DNA from: Coprinellus micaceus
Lineage: Eukaryota; Basidiomycota; Agaricomycetes; Agaricales; Psathyrellaceae
Length of the DNA: 64,000 nucleotides
Reading direction: 5' to 3'
NCBI GenBank assembly: GCA_951394405.1
Contig: OX596339.1
Coordinates: 3,224,001-3,288,000 of the forward strand
The notes beneath the pieces were generated by a model. The model made no database searches and had not been told where the DNA came from. It saw nothing but the letters and a program-made list of their open reading frames with translations. The first letter of the stretch is position 1; each line of letters begins with the position of its first letter. The position numbers and the translations under genes are program-made. Below are positions 21,917 to 32,795 of the stretch, piece after piece.

Positions 21917-22168
21917 CTCCTTGAAGATGTGCTGGGTGTCGAACTCGAGGGAAAGGGAGAGTGGCAATGAGCGTGTCGAGTTGGACGCGTCTGTGGTCGT
22001 GGTCTAATGAGAAGCTTGGCTCCGGGATAATTGGATCACGGGAAACGGACTTCGCCGGCACGACGGCATCCCCCCGCGCCGAGCAAGAGGACAACTTGAA
22101 CCAGGGAGACTTTCATTTCAGTCTACAGCACACACGTCCTCGAAGTGGCGGCTTAAGGAGATTGGTTT

Positions 22169-23575
22169 CTATGTAAGATCTATAACCTCGCCTGGTGCAA
22201 AGAACGACTCAGTCTTATGTTCTTTCTTTACTTTCTTAGTCCGTTCGGACCCGTCCCCCACACCACCCTCATCCCGTGTCCGTTTCCTCGACTCCAAATC
22301 CGCTATACGAGCCTGAAGGCAAGGGATTGTTACACCCGACGTGGAATTAAAGGCGAGTCAGGCTCACCTTCAAGTTACAGAGCTCCTCGAGGGCGGCGGC
22401 GCGTGCCTAATCGATGGGGAAAGAAATCAGCGTTGGGAATGGGGTATCCTGTGTAGGCCTTACCCTCAGCTCTTGGAGTTCATCGTCCATTTCGTCGTCC
22501 GATTGATCTCCGATTTCCTCTGCGGCCTCCTCCTCCTTGACGTTCGGGAACGCCTCCACTTGGGTAGATGACGATGCCTTACAACTCCTACTCCGCGATC
22601 TTACACCGCTGGGCACATCCTTCTGAGCCTCGGAAACTAGGATCGGCGGATTAGGTGGCAGAGCAGGCGGAGGCGCAATTCCCTCCGCAACAAGAATGTC
22701 TATGGGACTCTTGTTCGTATACTGCACGACGAGATCTGAAGAACAAGAGGAACACACCCATGTCGCGGTACTTGAAGACAAACAACCCAATTCGTTCAGC
22801 TCCAGAGTACGCCTTGTTCTTCCTCGGGTCCCTCGTCTCCGCCTCTTGCAGCGGAGACTGGCCTGGCGAGAGCCTAGGTTGACCGAATCTGCGTATCCAG
22901 AGCCTTGTTAGAGTCCAAAAAAACCGCGTAGGGAAAGCAACGTACGCGATGCAGCTAGCGAGTCGCTTCTTTGCCGCCTCGTGAATAACAGCACCTTCTA
23001 GAGGTTTTGTAGCCTCTGACCGGTCTAAGTGACCTCCGCGGTCCCTCACCAGCGTCTCAAAGCTGTATACCGACACAATAATGTCGCCCAGGCCGTCTTT
23101 GAAGCCTTCCAGGTACGAATCATCATCTGGCCCCCTATCAGCACTTCACAAAACCCAGCCTTGGTAAAGCAAAGTGCATACCCGTATGCTTCAACGGCGC
23201 GAACTGAAACGGCCTCACCACCCCCGACTCCTCGTCGTGCTGCCCCTCATAGTATCTAGGTTCAACATCAGGGTCTTCCATGCGAATCATCTTCCTCTTG
23301 ATCAATTCCACCCGCCGACCGTCCATCTTGAACGCCAGAGTGTAGTTGTGCTCGCGAGGTGGATCTGGAGCACGTAATCCGATCCTGAATTCCTTCCCGG
23401 AAGAGCTCAATGAGTTACTTAAAGCATCGAGAAGTCCAATCGGGCGTACCTTTCCGCTCTGGCACGGAACCCAGCACGTCACAGTGCTGGCCAACTCGTC
23501 CTGCTCGAGCCTGAACTCCTCCAATTTCTGGCCGTCTACCTCCATCCAGACCGTGAACCCCAGGTACATCGGCAT
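22169..23575 (-). CDS. DUF7918 protein, copy 4
   Basis: It starts MPMYLGFTVWMEVDGQKLEE. The body runs TVTCWVPCQSGK, EFRIGLRAPDPPREHNYTLA, RYYEGQHDEESGVVRPFQF, DDDSYLEGFKDGLGDIIVSV, VIHEAAKKRLASCI and LFVFKYRDMG. Then follow IDILVAEGIAPPP, an Arg/Ser-rich stretch, FPNVKEEEAAEEIGDQSDDE with a PsiKxE site in an acidic setting, the 39-nt exon ARAAALEELCNLK, ARIADLESRKRTR, a KKVKKE patch and the end PGEVIDLT. It is more divergent in the body than in the C-terminal module, which suggests the module is under selection. Its start faces hydrolase 2 across a 376-bp divergent promoter region. Confidence 0.85.
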
Positions 23576-23951
23576 CGTTTCGTCCTGTCTAGAAAGGAAG
23601 GGTACACCTACGGCCTGCGAGACGAGGAATGAGGGGTGGTAAGGGAGAGTCTCGATGTGGTATGAGTCGACAGAGGACAAAAGGGTTGATTTGCAAATGC
23701 ACCCGGCGGAACCCTGGGAAGAAATCGAGAAACGGATCACGGGGCACCGGATCATCGCATGCCTTGCGATAAGCGCCCAACAGATTCGACGCAGTCCCTC
23801 GCAGTCCGCAGCTCAGGTACGTGCTCGGCGGCCTCCAAGGTCGATCTTCAAATATATAGATCTGTATGACGCGTTTTAAACAGCTCCCGGGGCAGTATAT
23901 AAGCTGCGTGGTCGCGCAGGGCCTCCTGACCGGGTTAACCTTCCCCACATC
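23576..23951. promoter_or_regulatory. divergent promoter region, DUF7918 copy 4 / hydrolase 2
   Basis: A 376-bp interval between divergent starts. On the plus strand TATATAA lies at 23896-23902, about 50 bases upstream of the hydrolase 2 ATG. A near copy of the dispersed 12-mer (reverse orientation) lies at 23769-23780. No gene was seen. Confidence 0.55.
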
Positions 23952-25038
23952 ATGACACATCCTATCACGATGGCATCTCCTGAACGCGAGGTCACCGAAG
24001 GTTGCATTGAGTTCAAGGTTCCGTCCATCGAAAGGGTCTGCCAGACGTATTACAAGATCATCGGTACACTGGAACCTGGGGTACGACCTTTCATTGCGCT
24101 TCACGGAGGGCCAGGATGCAACTCGGAATACCTCGAAATCCTCGCGGACGTCACCAAAGGTCGACCCAGCCCCCTTATTCTATACGACCAAATTGGAGGC
24201 GGTCTCTCGACTCATATCCCAGAGAAGAACGGCGACATAACTTTCTGGACAATACAGCTCTTCCTTGACGAGCTTGACAACCTCCTCACCAAGCTCAATA
24301 TCATGGAATACGACCTTCTCGGCCATTCATGGGGAGGCACACTTGCGGTATCCTATGCCATCCGAAGGCCCATAGGTCTCAGGAATCTCGTCCTCTTCTC
24401 TTGCGACCCATCGACGCAACTTCTGGAGCAATGTCAAGACGTAGAATTGAAACCCAGATTCCCGAAGGAAGTTCGAGGGGCGTTGGAAAAATACGAGGAG
24501 GACGGGAAGGTAACACCAGAATACCGAGAGGCAAGAGAGTACTATAATAAGCACCACCAATGCACCATCGACCCGATGCCCGATGCCATCGTCAGAGCAT
24601 TTCAATGGGTGGCAAAAGACCCTACTGTCCCTTTGACAATGTGGGTTTCACGTCTTTGTGTGGAACTCCCTACTTGAACCTCTCTAACTTCCTGTCGATA
24701 CCCGTGCAGGTATGGCCCCAACTCATTCAAGACCACCGGGCCCATGAAAAACTGGAGCGTTGTCGACCAGCTTCACAACATCGCGGTTCCAACCTTGGTG
24801 CTGAACGGCGCACAGGACAGCATCGTGGATTCCGCCTTAGCACCTTTCATCGAGAAGATACCCAAAATGGAATGGGTGAAGTTCCAGGTCAGCTGTTTCC
24901 TATATTCTTGTGAAGAACCGACTCTCTGACTACCACTCATTCAACCAATATCCGCAGCACTCGAGCCATATGGCACACTATGAGGAGCGTGACAAATTTA
25001 CGCACACTCTTCGTGAGTTTTTGTACGGAAACCCGTAA
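23952..25038 (+). CDS. proline iminopeptidase-like S33 hydrolase 2
   Basis: Family S33 aminopeptidase or amidase fold with all motifs intact. These are CQTYYKIIGTLEPGVRPF, the oxyanion motif IALHGGPG, LILYDQIGGGLSTHIPEK, nucleophile GHSWGG, the acid in TLVLNGAQDSIVDS and the catalytic His in HSSHMAHYEERDKF. It starts at 23952 (MTHPITMASPERE); a second ATG at 23970 would give a protein starting like hydrolase 1. Introns follow DPTVPLTM and WVKFQ. No signal peptide, so probably cytosolic. It is followed 232 bp later by the tandem copy hydrolase 3. Substrate choice cannot be inferred. Confidence 0.9.
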
Positions 25039-25270
25039 TAGAACTGGTCGCGTTGCGTCATATGCTTAGATACTTAGGTACAAATGAACGGGCTGCGCGG
25101 GGTATCACAGAAGGCTTCTTGTTCTTTCTCGTGATGGGTGGGCTCTATATCTATACGCTCTCAAGGACAAATTTGAACCATCCCATCCTTCGACGTCATC
25201 ATCGAAATCCCGCTCTCCAACAAACCTGCCCGTCGTCTTACTCTCACCTCCGGTCCACATTCTAGAACAC

Positions 25271-26319
25271 ATGATCACCTCAGAGGCGACGAAGGAAGGC
25301 TACGTTGACTTCGAAGTTCCCTATCTATCCAGAACCTGTCAAACCTACTACAAAATCATCGGTACCCTTACACCCGGCATACCTCCTCTCATCGCGATCG
25401 CCGGGGGACCGAGCTGTGGCTCCGAATACCTCGAGATACTCTCCGATGTCACCAAAGACCGCCCCAATGCCCTCATTCTGTACGACCAACTTGGCAGCGG
25501 TCAGTCGACGCACCTCCCCGAGACGTTGGGCGACACGAATTTGTGGACCATTCAGCTCTTCCTCGACGAACTGCGTAACCTCCTGGACAAACTCGAGATT
25601 GAGGAATACGACCTCCTGGGCCACTCATGGGGAGGGACCATCGCCGTCTCATACGCTGTCCAGAGACCGCGTGGGCTCCGGAACCTCATCATATTCTCCT
25701 CTCAGCCTTCGACGCAGCTTCTCATCGAAGGCCAGGCCCAACTCCGATCCCTGCTTCCAAGAGGAGTAAGAGAGGCGCTCGAGGCTCACGAGGAAGATGG
25801 AGACGTTACCCCAGAATATCGCAAGGCGAGAGAGTACTATACGACGCACCACATGTGCAAGATCGTGCCCATGCCCCCCTCAATCGTCAGAGCGTTCGCA
25901 TGGGTGTCGAAGGATCCGACCGTTTCGCTGACCATGTGAGCACTGTGTCTCCAAAATGGTCAGGTAACTCCTAACCTTGAGTTGCTTTGTAGGTTTGGAA
26001 CGGGGATGTTCAAGGTTACTGGCCCCATGAAAGACTGGAGCGTTGTTAATGAGCTCTCCAGTATCCAAGTACCCACCCTGGTGATCAACGGAGCGCAGGA
26101 CAGTGCTCGAGACTTTGCAGTAGCGCCTTTCGTTGACAGAATCCCGGACGTGGAGTGGGTGAAGTTCGAGGTCAGTCGGTCTGGTTCAGGACAAGGTACG
26201 GCTGGGGACTTACTCTTCTCAAGAACTCCAGCCATATGGCGCATTTCGAGGAGCGAGAAAAGTTCATGCAGACGGTTCGGGAGTTCTTGTACCCTGAAAA
26301 GATGTCCTCCCGCAGCTGA
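25271..26319 (+). CDS. proline iminopeptidase-like S33 hydrolase 3 (altered HGGPG motif)
   Basis: It starts MITSEATKEGYVDFEVPYLS. The fold and triad are complete: nucleophile GHSWGG, acid in TLVINGAQDSARDF, catalytic His in NSSHMAHFEEREKF. The family's HGGPG oxyanion-hole motif instead reads AGGPS (in LIAIAGGPSCGSEYLE), so both the conserved His and the final Gly are replaced, while the four paralogues here keep HGGPG. Activity may be changed or lost. Introns are at the two family positions (after DPTVSLTM and after WVKFE). It ends YPEKMSSRS, a few residues longer than its neighbours. It converges with the ABC transporter gene 161 bp downstream. Confidence 0.88.
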
Positions 26320-26479
26320 AGTTCGAATGGTAACCGTGTTTCGCAGAATAAATACATATAACGTTGTACACTAAGAACCAAAGACCCTCCAACAGGGAAA
26401 CTAGAATGTATGTAGTGATACTAGGAAGATATGGGCTCGGACAAGAGGGTCAAAACCGTCCACAGTGGTAGCGCTACGA

Positions 26480-29400
26480 TCACCGACGCTCCTTCACGTA
26501 GAAGTGGAGAATGAAGAAACTCGCGTTCGTGAAGGTGAGGAAGAAGATGCCCAGGAGGGTGATGTTTGGCCACCAGAAGCTCTGGGATCGGAGGCCAAAT
26601 GTTGAGAGAATGGTCGCGGCAGGAATATCCAGATCGACACCATACTGTGGTTCAAGGTCATCAGAAAAGGTACTTGCATAGGGTCAAGAGATAACTGACC
26701 TTGTGCTCCTTCAACTGCAAATACCTCAGCTCGTTGACCGCCAGGGCTTCAAATGCAGCATGGAAGAATGACAGTGTATGCAACCACTGCAACGCCGGGC
26801 TCAAGGTTCCCCTATTGATCAACAGCCCTGTGAAGAGGAGGTTGAACAGCATCACGAGCGTGCCAACCAGACTGGCCACACTGACAGACTCGAAGGTGAC
26901 CGAGAGCACGAGGACGACGCTAGCAGTAGTGAGGTTGAACAGAACGAGGGTAAGCATGAACTTCCAGAAGCTTGCCACGGTGGGCACCAAGCCGACCAGG
27001 CCGTAGACGATGCCGCCAAACATGATGGGAGGGACGAGACGCAATGGGAGAATGTCGAAGAGAATCTTGGAGGTGAAGTAGGTGAAGGTGGAGTAGTATC
27101 CGTTCGCCCTGCCGAGATGTCAGCGATGCATGCCGTGCCAACAGTGTCCCAAACTGACCTTTCTCGCATGAAGAGAATCCTCTCGTTCGCGAACAAACCC
27201 AGGCTGGATAGGCAAGAGAAACCGAACAGGGCAAGGGTAAAGAAGAAGATACCTGGAGACTATGGTCAGCTCCTAACAGTTAGGAGGGGCGGGTCAGAGG
27301 GCTCACCAAGCCGGTTCTGGAAACCAGGAATATCGTTGGTAACATTATGGACGAAAAAGCCACAAATCACTGAGGAGAGGCATGAGAACCAGATCTGTCG
27401 CCAATGCGAGAAAAGAGGCACTCACAGGCAAGGGCAATCGCCGACAAATAATGAGCAGCCAACAACGCTGGGTCTCGATACAAGTTCTTGAACGCACGTC
27501 CACTCAAGATCCTGAACTGAGTTCCCCAGGTTGCCCTCTTGCGTCCCCGCAGAAGAGACGTTTCCAGAACGGCATCCACAGGTTCATCGCTGACAGGAAC
27601 ACCACCGTTCGAATGGCCATTTGCTCCCCGCGCAACATCGTCCTGCAAAGCCTTCATCTCATCCTGAACTGCCTTCGCAAGGTCGCTGCCCTGGTACGCT
27701 TTGACGAGTTCATCTAGCTTAGGCCGGGTCACAGGCTCTTTCGTGTCATTGCCATTCCCAACGGGGAACGTCGCCGGGGTGACCGCGTCCAAAAGATCGG
27801 TCGCCCGTTGCTTGATATATGTGAAGCCGCTGCTTGCTGAAGCCACCGACGACGGGTGCTCGGGAGCGTTGGGAGACCCAACTGAGGAACCGCTATCGGG
27901 TGGCACAGTGACGACTGAGCGGACGGAGACAGGAACAGTGTGTGGTTTGATGGGAAGGCCTCTTTCCTCGTCGGCCAGAAGGTCAGTGGTGCTTGGATTC
28001 CCTGAGCCGGTGGGCGTAATGGATGCATTCGTTGGTGCTTCGCCGATATCAAGGGCCGCTTTCTGAGTGACGTCGACTGTCCAGGGGTTAGAAAAAAAAA
28101 TGCGAGTTATACCGGGTGTAGAAACCTACTGAGATAGTCTGCAATGTTGAACCCGGGAGGACAAGGCTGCCCGATCTTCTCGAGATACTCGCCGCACCTG
28201 CTCATCTCTCCAGAGTAGACAAGTTGGCCGGCAGAAAGCACGACCAATTGATCGAAGAGCGCCACAATGTTGCTTCGGGGCTGGTGGATGGTGAAGATGA
28301 CCGTTCGGTTGTAGTTCCTCGCCAACGACACGAGAGATTCGACGACGTTGAAGGCATTGAAAGCGTCGAGACCTTCACGAAGATGAGAATATGGTAATGG
28401 ACAGGATTGTGTCTCACTTACCACTTGTAGGTTCGTCCAGGTAAAGGATAGACGGGCTCGTGACGAGTTCGCAGGCAATCGAGACACGCCTCTTTTCGCC
28501 TCCAGAGATACTTCTTCGACCTGAACCGTAATTAGACTTCGAGGAAGGTCGGTGATGAGTGGGCACATACCCGACACGCCGATAGGGCTATCCTTGATGC
28601 CCAAAATTCCCAGCTCGTTCAAAGTCTCCAGCGTCCTGAACTTCTTCGCCTCGTAGCTCATCTCCCTAGGTAAGCGCAACAACGCACTGTAGAGAACTGT
28701 CTCAAACACTGTCAGGGTACCCATCAACGTATCCTCCTGGTCCACGAAACCCATGACCTTCCTAAACTCCGAATCCGCAACCTCTCGCCCATTGATTAGA
28801 GTCGTGCCGCTGACAATCGTGCCCTTCTTTCGCTTCCTGGCGAGGATGTCAAGAAGCGTTGACTTGCCAGCGCCCGATGCGCCCATAATCGCCATAACTT
28901 GACCTGCCTTCACCCGACCGGAGATGTTGGAAAGGAGGGTTCGGTTAGGTCCCAGAGAGTAGGTGATGTTAGAGAAGTACAGCGAAGTGGGAACGTGGTC
29001 GGTCATAAGCTTGGCTGCCTCCGATTCTGGGAGGCGGATGGGTCCTTGGTCTGGGTTGCTTCTTCCAGCGTACCAGATAATTGCGGAGCTGAGGAGAACG
29101 ACTGTCAGGACGCCAGCGGAGCTAAAGGCAACCCATAACGTGTTGTCCGGCTTGGCAGGACGCTGGAAGAGGTTAAGTTACAGGATCTTCGAAGCCTAAA
29201 CACGGGTGCACGCACCACGTAACCTGGAACTTGCGAGAAATGCAAGCATTCGCCACCCTTGCACTGCAACGTAATAAAACGGTCTCCAAACATCTGGTCG
29301 ATGAGGTCGTTCATTGCGGGTTCCTCAAACTTGCACCCCCTTCCCGTCGTGCAGCTAAAGGTAGCCGGACCCCGAATTGATTCCTTGAGGAAATCGCCAA

Positions 29401-30409
29401 TGTCAACACTGCCGTCCTCGCCACAGATGAACCGGCCGGGAACGCAGGAGCACTTCACACGTTCGCATTCGTATACCGTCGTGTTGGAATCGTACCCGAC
29501 CTTCACTGAGGCTTGACAGTCGTCGAGGCCGCAGTAGAATGATTCGACTTGAGCCGTCCAGAACTGGAATCCACATGTGCGATCCCCCTTGTTGCAACTG
29601 AAAGTGACCTGTGGTGGACGGTCTGGGAGCATGTCCAGAATCTTACGGTCTGCAGAACATCAGGAGGGCGCAATGGCGGAGGCGAAGGGCTACTCACTCG
29701 TTACATCGCACATTTGGTGATTATTGAAGACAGTCTCTCCGCCACTGTAGCACGTCATGTTCACTTGTGTCGCTTCCCGGTCCTCCTTGAGCTCAGAGAG
29801 GAGTTCGTTGATTCCTCCAGCGAGAGGGAAGCCAATACACGCGTCGTCGCTCTGGCATACTGTTGTGGAAGGTCAGGTCAGGAAGAAACGTGCCCAGCGT
29901 CAGGCGCACCATTGCAGTTGATTCCTCCCCAACCGTTCTTGCATTCACAGGTCTGGTTCGTCTCCCGCAGTCGCCGATGGTCACCGTCGGCCAACGAGTC
30001 GCATTCTATACGGTTGAGCCGAGCATCGGAAATGGCGCCGTATACACTCACGGGGCACCAAGCAGTCTATCCCGCCCCACCCTGGGGGACATTTGCACTG
30101 TCCATCGTAGGGGTTGCACTCGCCGTACTGGCCACAGGTGAATGCCGGAAGCAGGCAGTTGAAGCAAGGTGGGCATTCTCCACGACCTGCACCACGATGA
30201 GCAGAGCGTACAACCCTCGGCCAACTGATACTCACGAGGCAACAGTAAATCCGCTCCCTGCAGATAGTCAGCTCGGTCGTCACGAAGCTCAACGAGCAAC
30301 TCACCAGAGTATATGCGGTTTGGTCGAGATCGACGCCGCCTGTGACGTTGCGCTTGGATAGCGACAACAGAGGGAGCGTCAAGAGGTATAAGAGAGACTG
30401 TGGCAGCAT
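26480..30409 (-). CDS. ABCG-family half transporter with EGF-like N-terminus (ADP1-like)
   Basis: Membrane ATPase resembling yeast Adp1. The N-terminus has a signal peptide, then a Cys-rich extracellular part with EGF-like motifs ([32 protein letters not shown]) and several N-glycosylation sites. A first membrane helix ([20 protein letters not shown]) leads to the ABC domain: Walker [11 protein letters not shown]-loop [11 protein letters not shown], signature [11 protein letters not shown], Walker [11 protein letters not shown] and H-loop FTIHQPRS. A long Ser/Pro-rich linker precedes the membrane domain, which includes [51 protein letters not shown] and a last helix before KERR at the stop. 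At least ten short introns are present. The substrate is unknown. The gene diverges from ALG12 across 201 bp. Confidence 0.92.
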
Positions 30410-30610
30410 TGCGCCGTCTCCCTTGTGGTTACAAGATCCCCCGGGGTCGTCGTGTACGGTGTTGGGGTCGCAGTCAAGGGCTCAGGAGCGCGCCCAGCAA
30501 CCCCAGTTCGGTGCTGTCGAAATGGGAGAAATATTCCCAGGAGACGTCATCGCTGTGATCGCTGTTCTCGACGCAGCCCATCATCGTGAACGACGACGAG
30601 CTCGTCCGCC
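30410..30610. promoter_or_regulatory. bidirectional promoter, ADP1-like / ALG12
   Basis: Only 201 bases separate the two divergent start codons, so both promoters and both 5' leaders must share this segment. I see no clear TATA box, which fits housekeeping expression. Confidence 0.6.
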
Positions 30611-32446
30611 ATGGACATCGCACTCGATGGATTGGTGCTGGCGACAGCATGGCTGCATACGGTCGCCTCGCCTTATTCCAAAGTTGAGGAAAGCTTCAAT
30701 CTCCACGCTGTCCACGACGTGCTCATGTACGGCGTCGGAGGGGTGAACCTCGACAAGGTGGGTCATGAACGGGCACAGTCCGCATACACTAACCATCTTG
30801 CTAGTACGACCACTTTGTTTTCCCTGGCGCTGTGCCCCGGACGTTCATTGGAAGTGTCCTTCTGGCGTGGGCTGCGACACCAATCCTATACCTTGCCTCG
30901 TTCCTGGGGTTCCTTGGGAACAAGTCTGACGTTCAGGTCATCGGTGAGCCTCGATATACAATCTCTTCCCTTCAATATACGAATTTCTGCAGTTCGTCTC
31001 ACCCTCGCCACACTCAATTCGCTGGGCCTATGCCTTGTCCGACGCGCCGTATCAAAACAGTTCGGTCGCAAAATGGGCGTCTACTATACCCTCCTCACCT
31101 GCTCGCAGTTCCATTTACCATTTTGGATCGGGAGGACGATACCCAACATGTTTGCTTTGTTTTTCGGTGAGCCCAATCATCCTGTTTTGTGTATGCATCT
31201 ACTCAATGAACCCGCAGTCAATATTTCCACCTATATTCTCCTCAACCACCGTCCCCGATCCAAGAAACCTTCTCAAGCGCGAGTATCTGCTGCGGTAGCA
31301 GTACTCACCTTTGCAGCGGCCGTCTTCCGGGGAGAAATTGCCCTCTACCTCGCCCCTCTCTGCCTCTTTGAACTGACCTCCAAAACAATTTCCCTTGGCC
31401 AACTTCTCAAGACTGGAGTCGTTGCTGGCTTGATCTCTGCAGCCCTCACAATCTCTGTCGACTCGCATTTCTGGCAGAAACCCCTCTTGTGGCCAGAGTT
31501 CTCCGGCATCTATTTCAACGTAGTTGAAGGGAAGAGTTCGGAGTGGGGAGTGTCACCACCACTGACGTATTTTACGTCGTCCCTTCCAAAACTACTGCTC
31601 AGCGCCCTCCCGCTCTCTATCATCGGCATGCTCCGCAACCGACATATAGTCGCATTTGTAACCCCAGCGTTCCATTTCGTCGCTTTGATGAGTTTTTTGG
31701 GACATAAAGAGTGGCGATTCATCGTATATGTCGTGCCTATCTTTAATGTCGCGGCTGCTAGGGGCTTATACTTTTTGTACGTTGTCTTTCACCGTCGATG
31801 GAAACCATCCCTCATCGCCTCATGTAGGATTTCTCCCAAGAGGAAAGGATCTCCTGAGAGGAAGGGGTCCCCCAAGAGGGAACGATCAGGCCGCGGTATC
31901 GGATTCCTGGTCGGCGTATCCTTCATTCTTCTGAACCTGGCCTTCGCCCTCTTCTCCTCATACATCTCCGCAGCCAACTATCCCGGGGGTGAAGCCATGC
32001 GACAATTCCACAGCCTCTATAACCCCGACACAGTACATGGCCCTGTCCACGTCCACATCTCAAACCTGGCTGCTCAGACAGGAGCGTCCCTGTTCACCCA
32101 ACAAAATTCGCTGCCCCAGTGGTCTGTTGACACAGCCGTTGCCCAGAACCAGTGGGTATACAACAAAACGGAGGGCCTTTCACTCGATTATCTTTTGTCC
32201 TTCGACTCGCCCTTCACGCATTTGATACTCGAAGTGCTCCCATCGCAGAGGGCGTTGGAGGGGAAGGGTTGGAGAGTGGTCAGCGCAATCAACGCGCTCG
32301 ATCGCGTGAGAGTTCAGCCCTGGCATTTGAAGGGTGCTCTTTGTTCTTGCAAGAAGTTGCCTTCCCTCGCTAACTTGAATGATGCCCTAACGAGTGTCAT
32401 CAAAGTCGAACGTTCGGAGAAGCTATGGATCGCTGAAAGGACATAG
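30611..32446 (+). CDS. ALG12: Dol-P-Man:Man7GlcNAc2-PP-Dol alpha-1,6-mannosyltransferase
   Basis: ER membrane glycosyltransferase of family GT22 that adds the eighth mannose to the lipid-linked oligosaccharide for N-glycosylation. The diagnostic N-terminal motif is SPYSKVEESFNLHAVHDVL, followed by YDHFVFPGAVPRTFIG, RLTLATLNSLGLCLVRRAV and FWIGRTIPNMFALFF. Many hydrophobic segments and the GHKEWRF(I/V) motif of GT22 enzymes are present. Introns are 30758-30804, 30944-30992 and 31167-31217. Spliced length is about 562 residues, usual for fungi. A loop after the GLYFLYVVF helix carries a small repeat of SPKRKGSPERKGSPKRER character. The C-terminus faces the ER lumen and ends WIAERT. All motifs are intact. 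Confidence 0.92.
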   Translation: MDIALDGLVLATAWLHTVASPYSKVEESFNLHAVHDVLMYGVGGVNLDKVGHERAQSAYTNHLASTTTLFSLALCPGRSLEVSFWRGLRHQSYTLPRSWGSLGTSLTFRSSVSLDIQSLPFNIRISAVRLTLATLNSLGLCLVRRAVSKQFGRKMGVYYTLLTCSQFHLPFWIGRTIPNMFALFFGEPNHPVLCMHLLNEPAVNISTYILLNHRPRSKKPSQARVSAAVAVLTFAAAVFRGEIALYLAPLCLFELTSKTISLGQLLKTGVVAGLISAALTISVDSHFWQKPLLWPEFSGIYFNVVEGKSSEWGVSPPLTYFTSSLPKLLLSALPLSIIGMLRNRHIVAFVTPAFHFVALMSFLGHKEWRFIVYVVPIFNVAAARGLYFLYVVFHRRWKPSLIASCRISPKRKGSPERKGSPKRERSGRGIGFLVGVSFILLNLAFALFSSYISAANYPGGEAMRQFHSLYNPDTVHGPVHVHISNLAAQTGASLFTQQNSLPQWSVDTAVAQNQWVYNKTEGLSLDYLLSFDSPFTHLILEVLPSQRALEGKGWRVVSAINALDRVRVQPWHLKGALCSCKKLPSLANLNDALTSVIKVERSEKLWIAERT

Positions 32447-32795
32447 GTGCGTGTATGCGTCTGTCTATCTGTCCATTCTCCAATAACAAACAGTGCAGGA
32501 CCCAGGCCTCTGTAGCTGTTTCCAAAATACACTGCTTTTGAGCGATCGACGTTTCTAGGAAGGACTTGAATGCGTGTCGCAGACTCGATCTCGGTCAGCC
32601 CAAAGAGATAGGAGGGGTACCCCTTTTCGGCCCTTTAATACCTGGCTCGACAGAGGGCCTCTTTTGTTCACGATCCTGCCGAACTCCTGTTTATGACCGT
32701 TACGACCCATTCACGACTCTGACAGACTCTCGGCCACACCACTGGGGTCTGCATAACGACCGACACGACCGCCTTCCTTACTACTGTCTACAGTG
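32447..32795. other. intergenic between ALG12 and the disordered-protein gene
   Basis: 3' flank of ALG12 and promoter/leader of the next gene. Nothing else was recognised. Confidence 0.45.
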
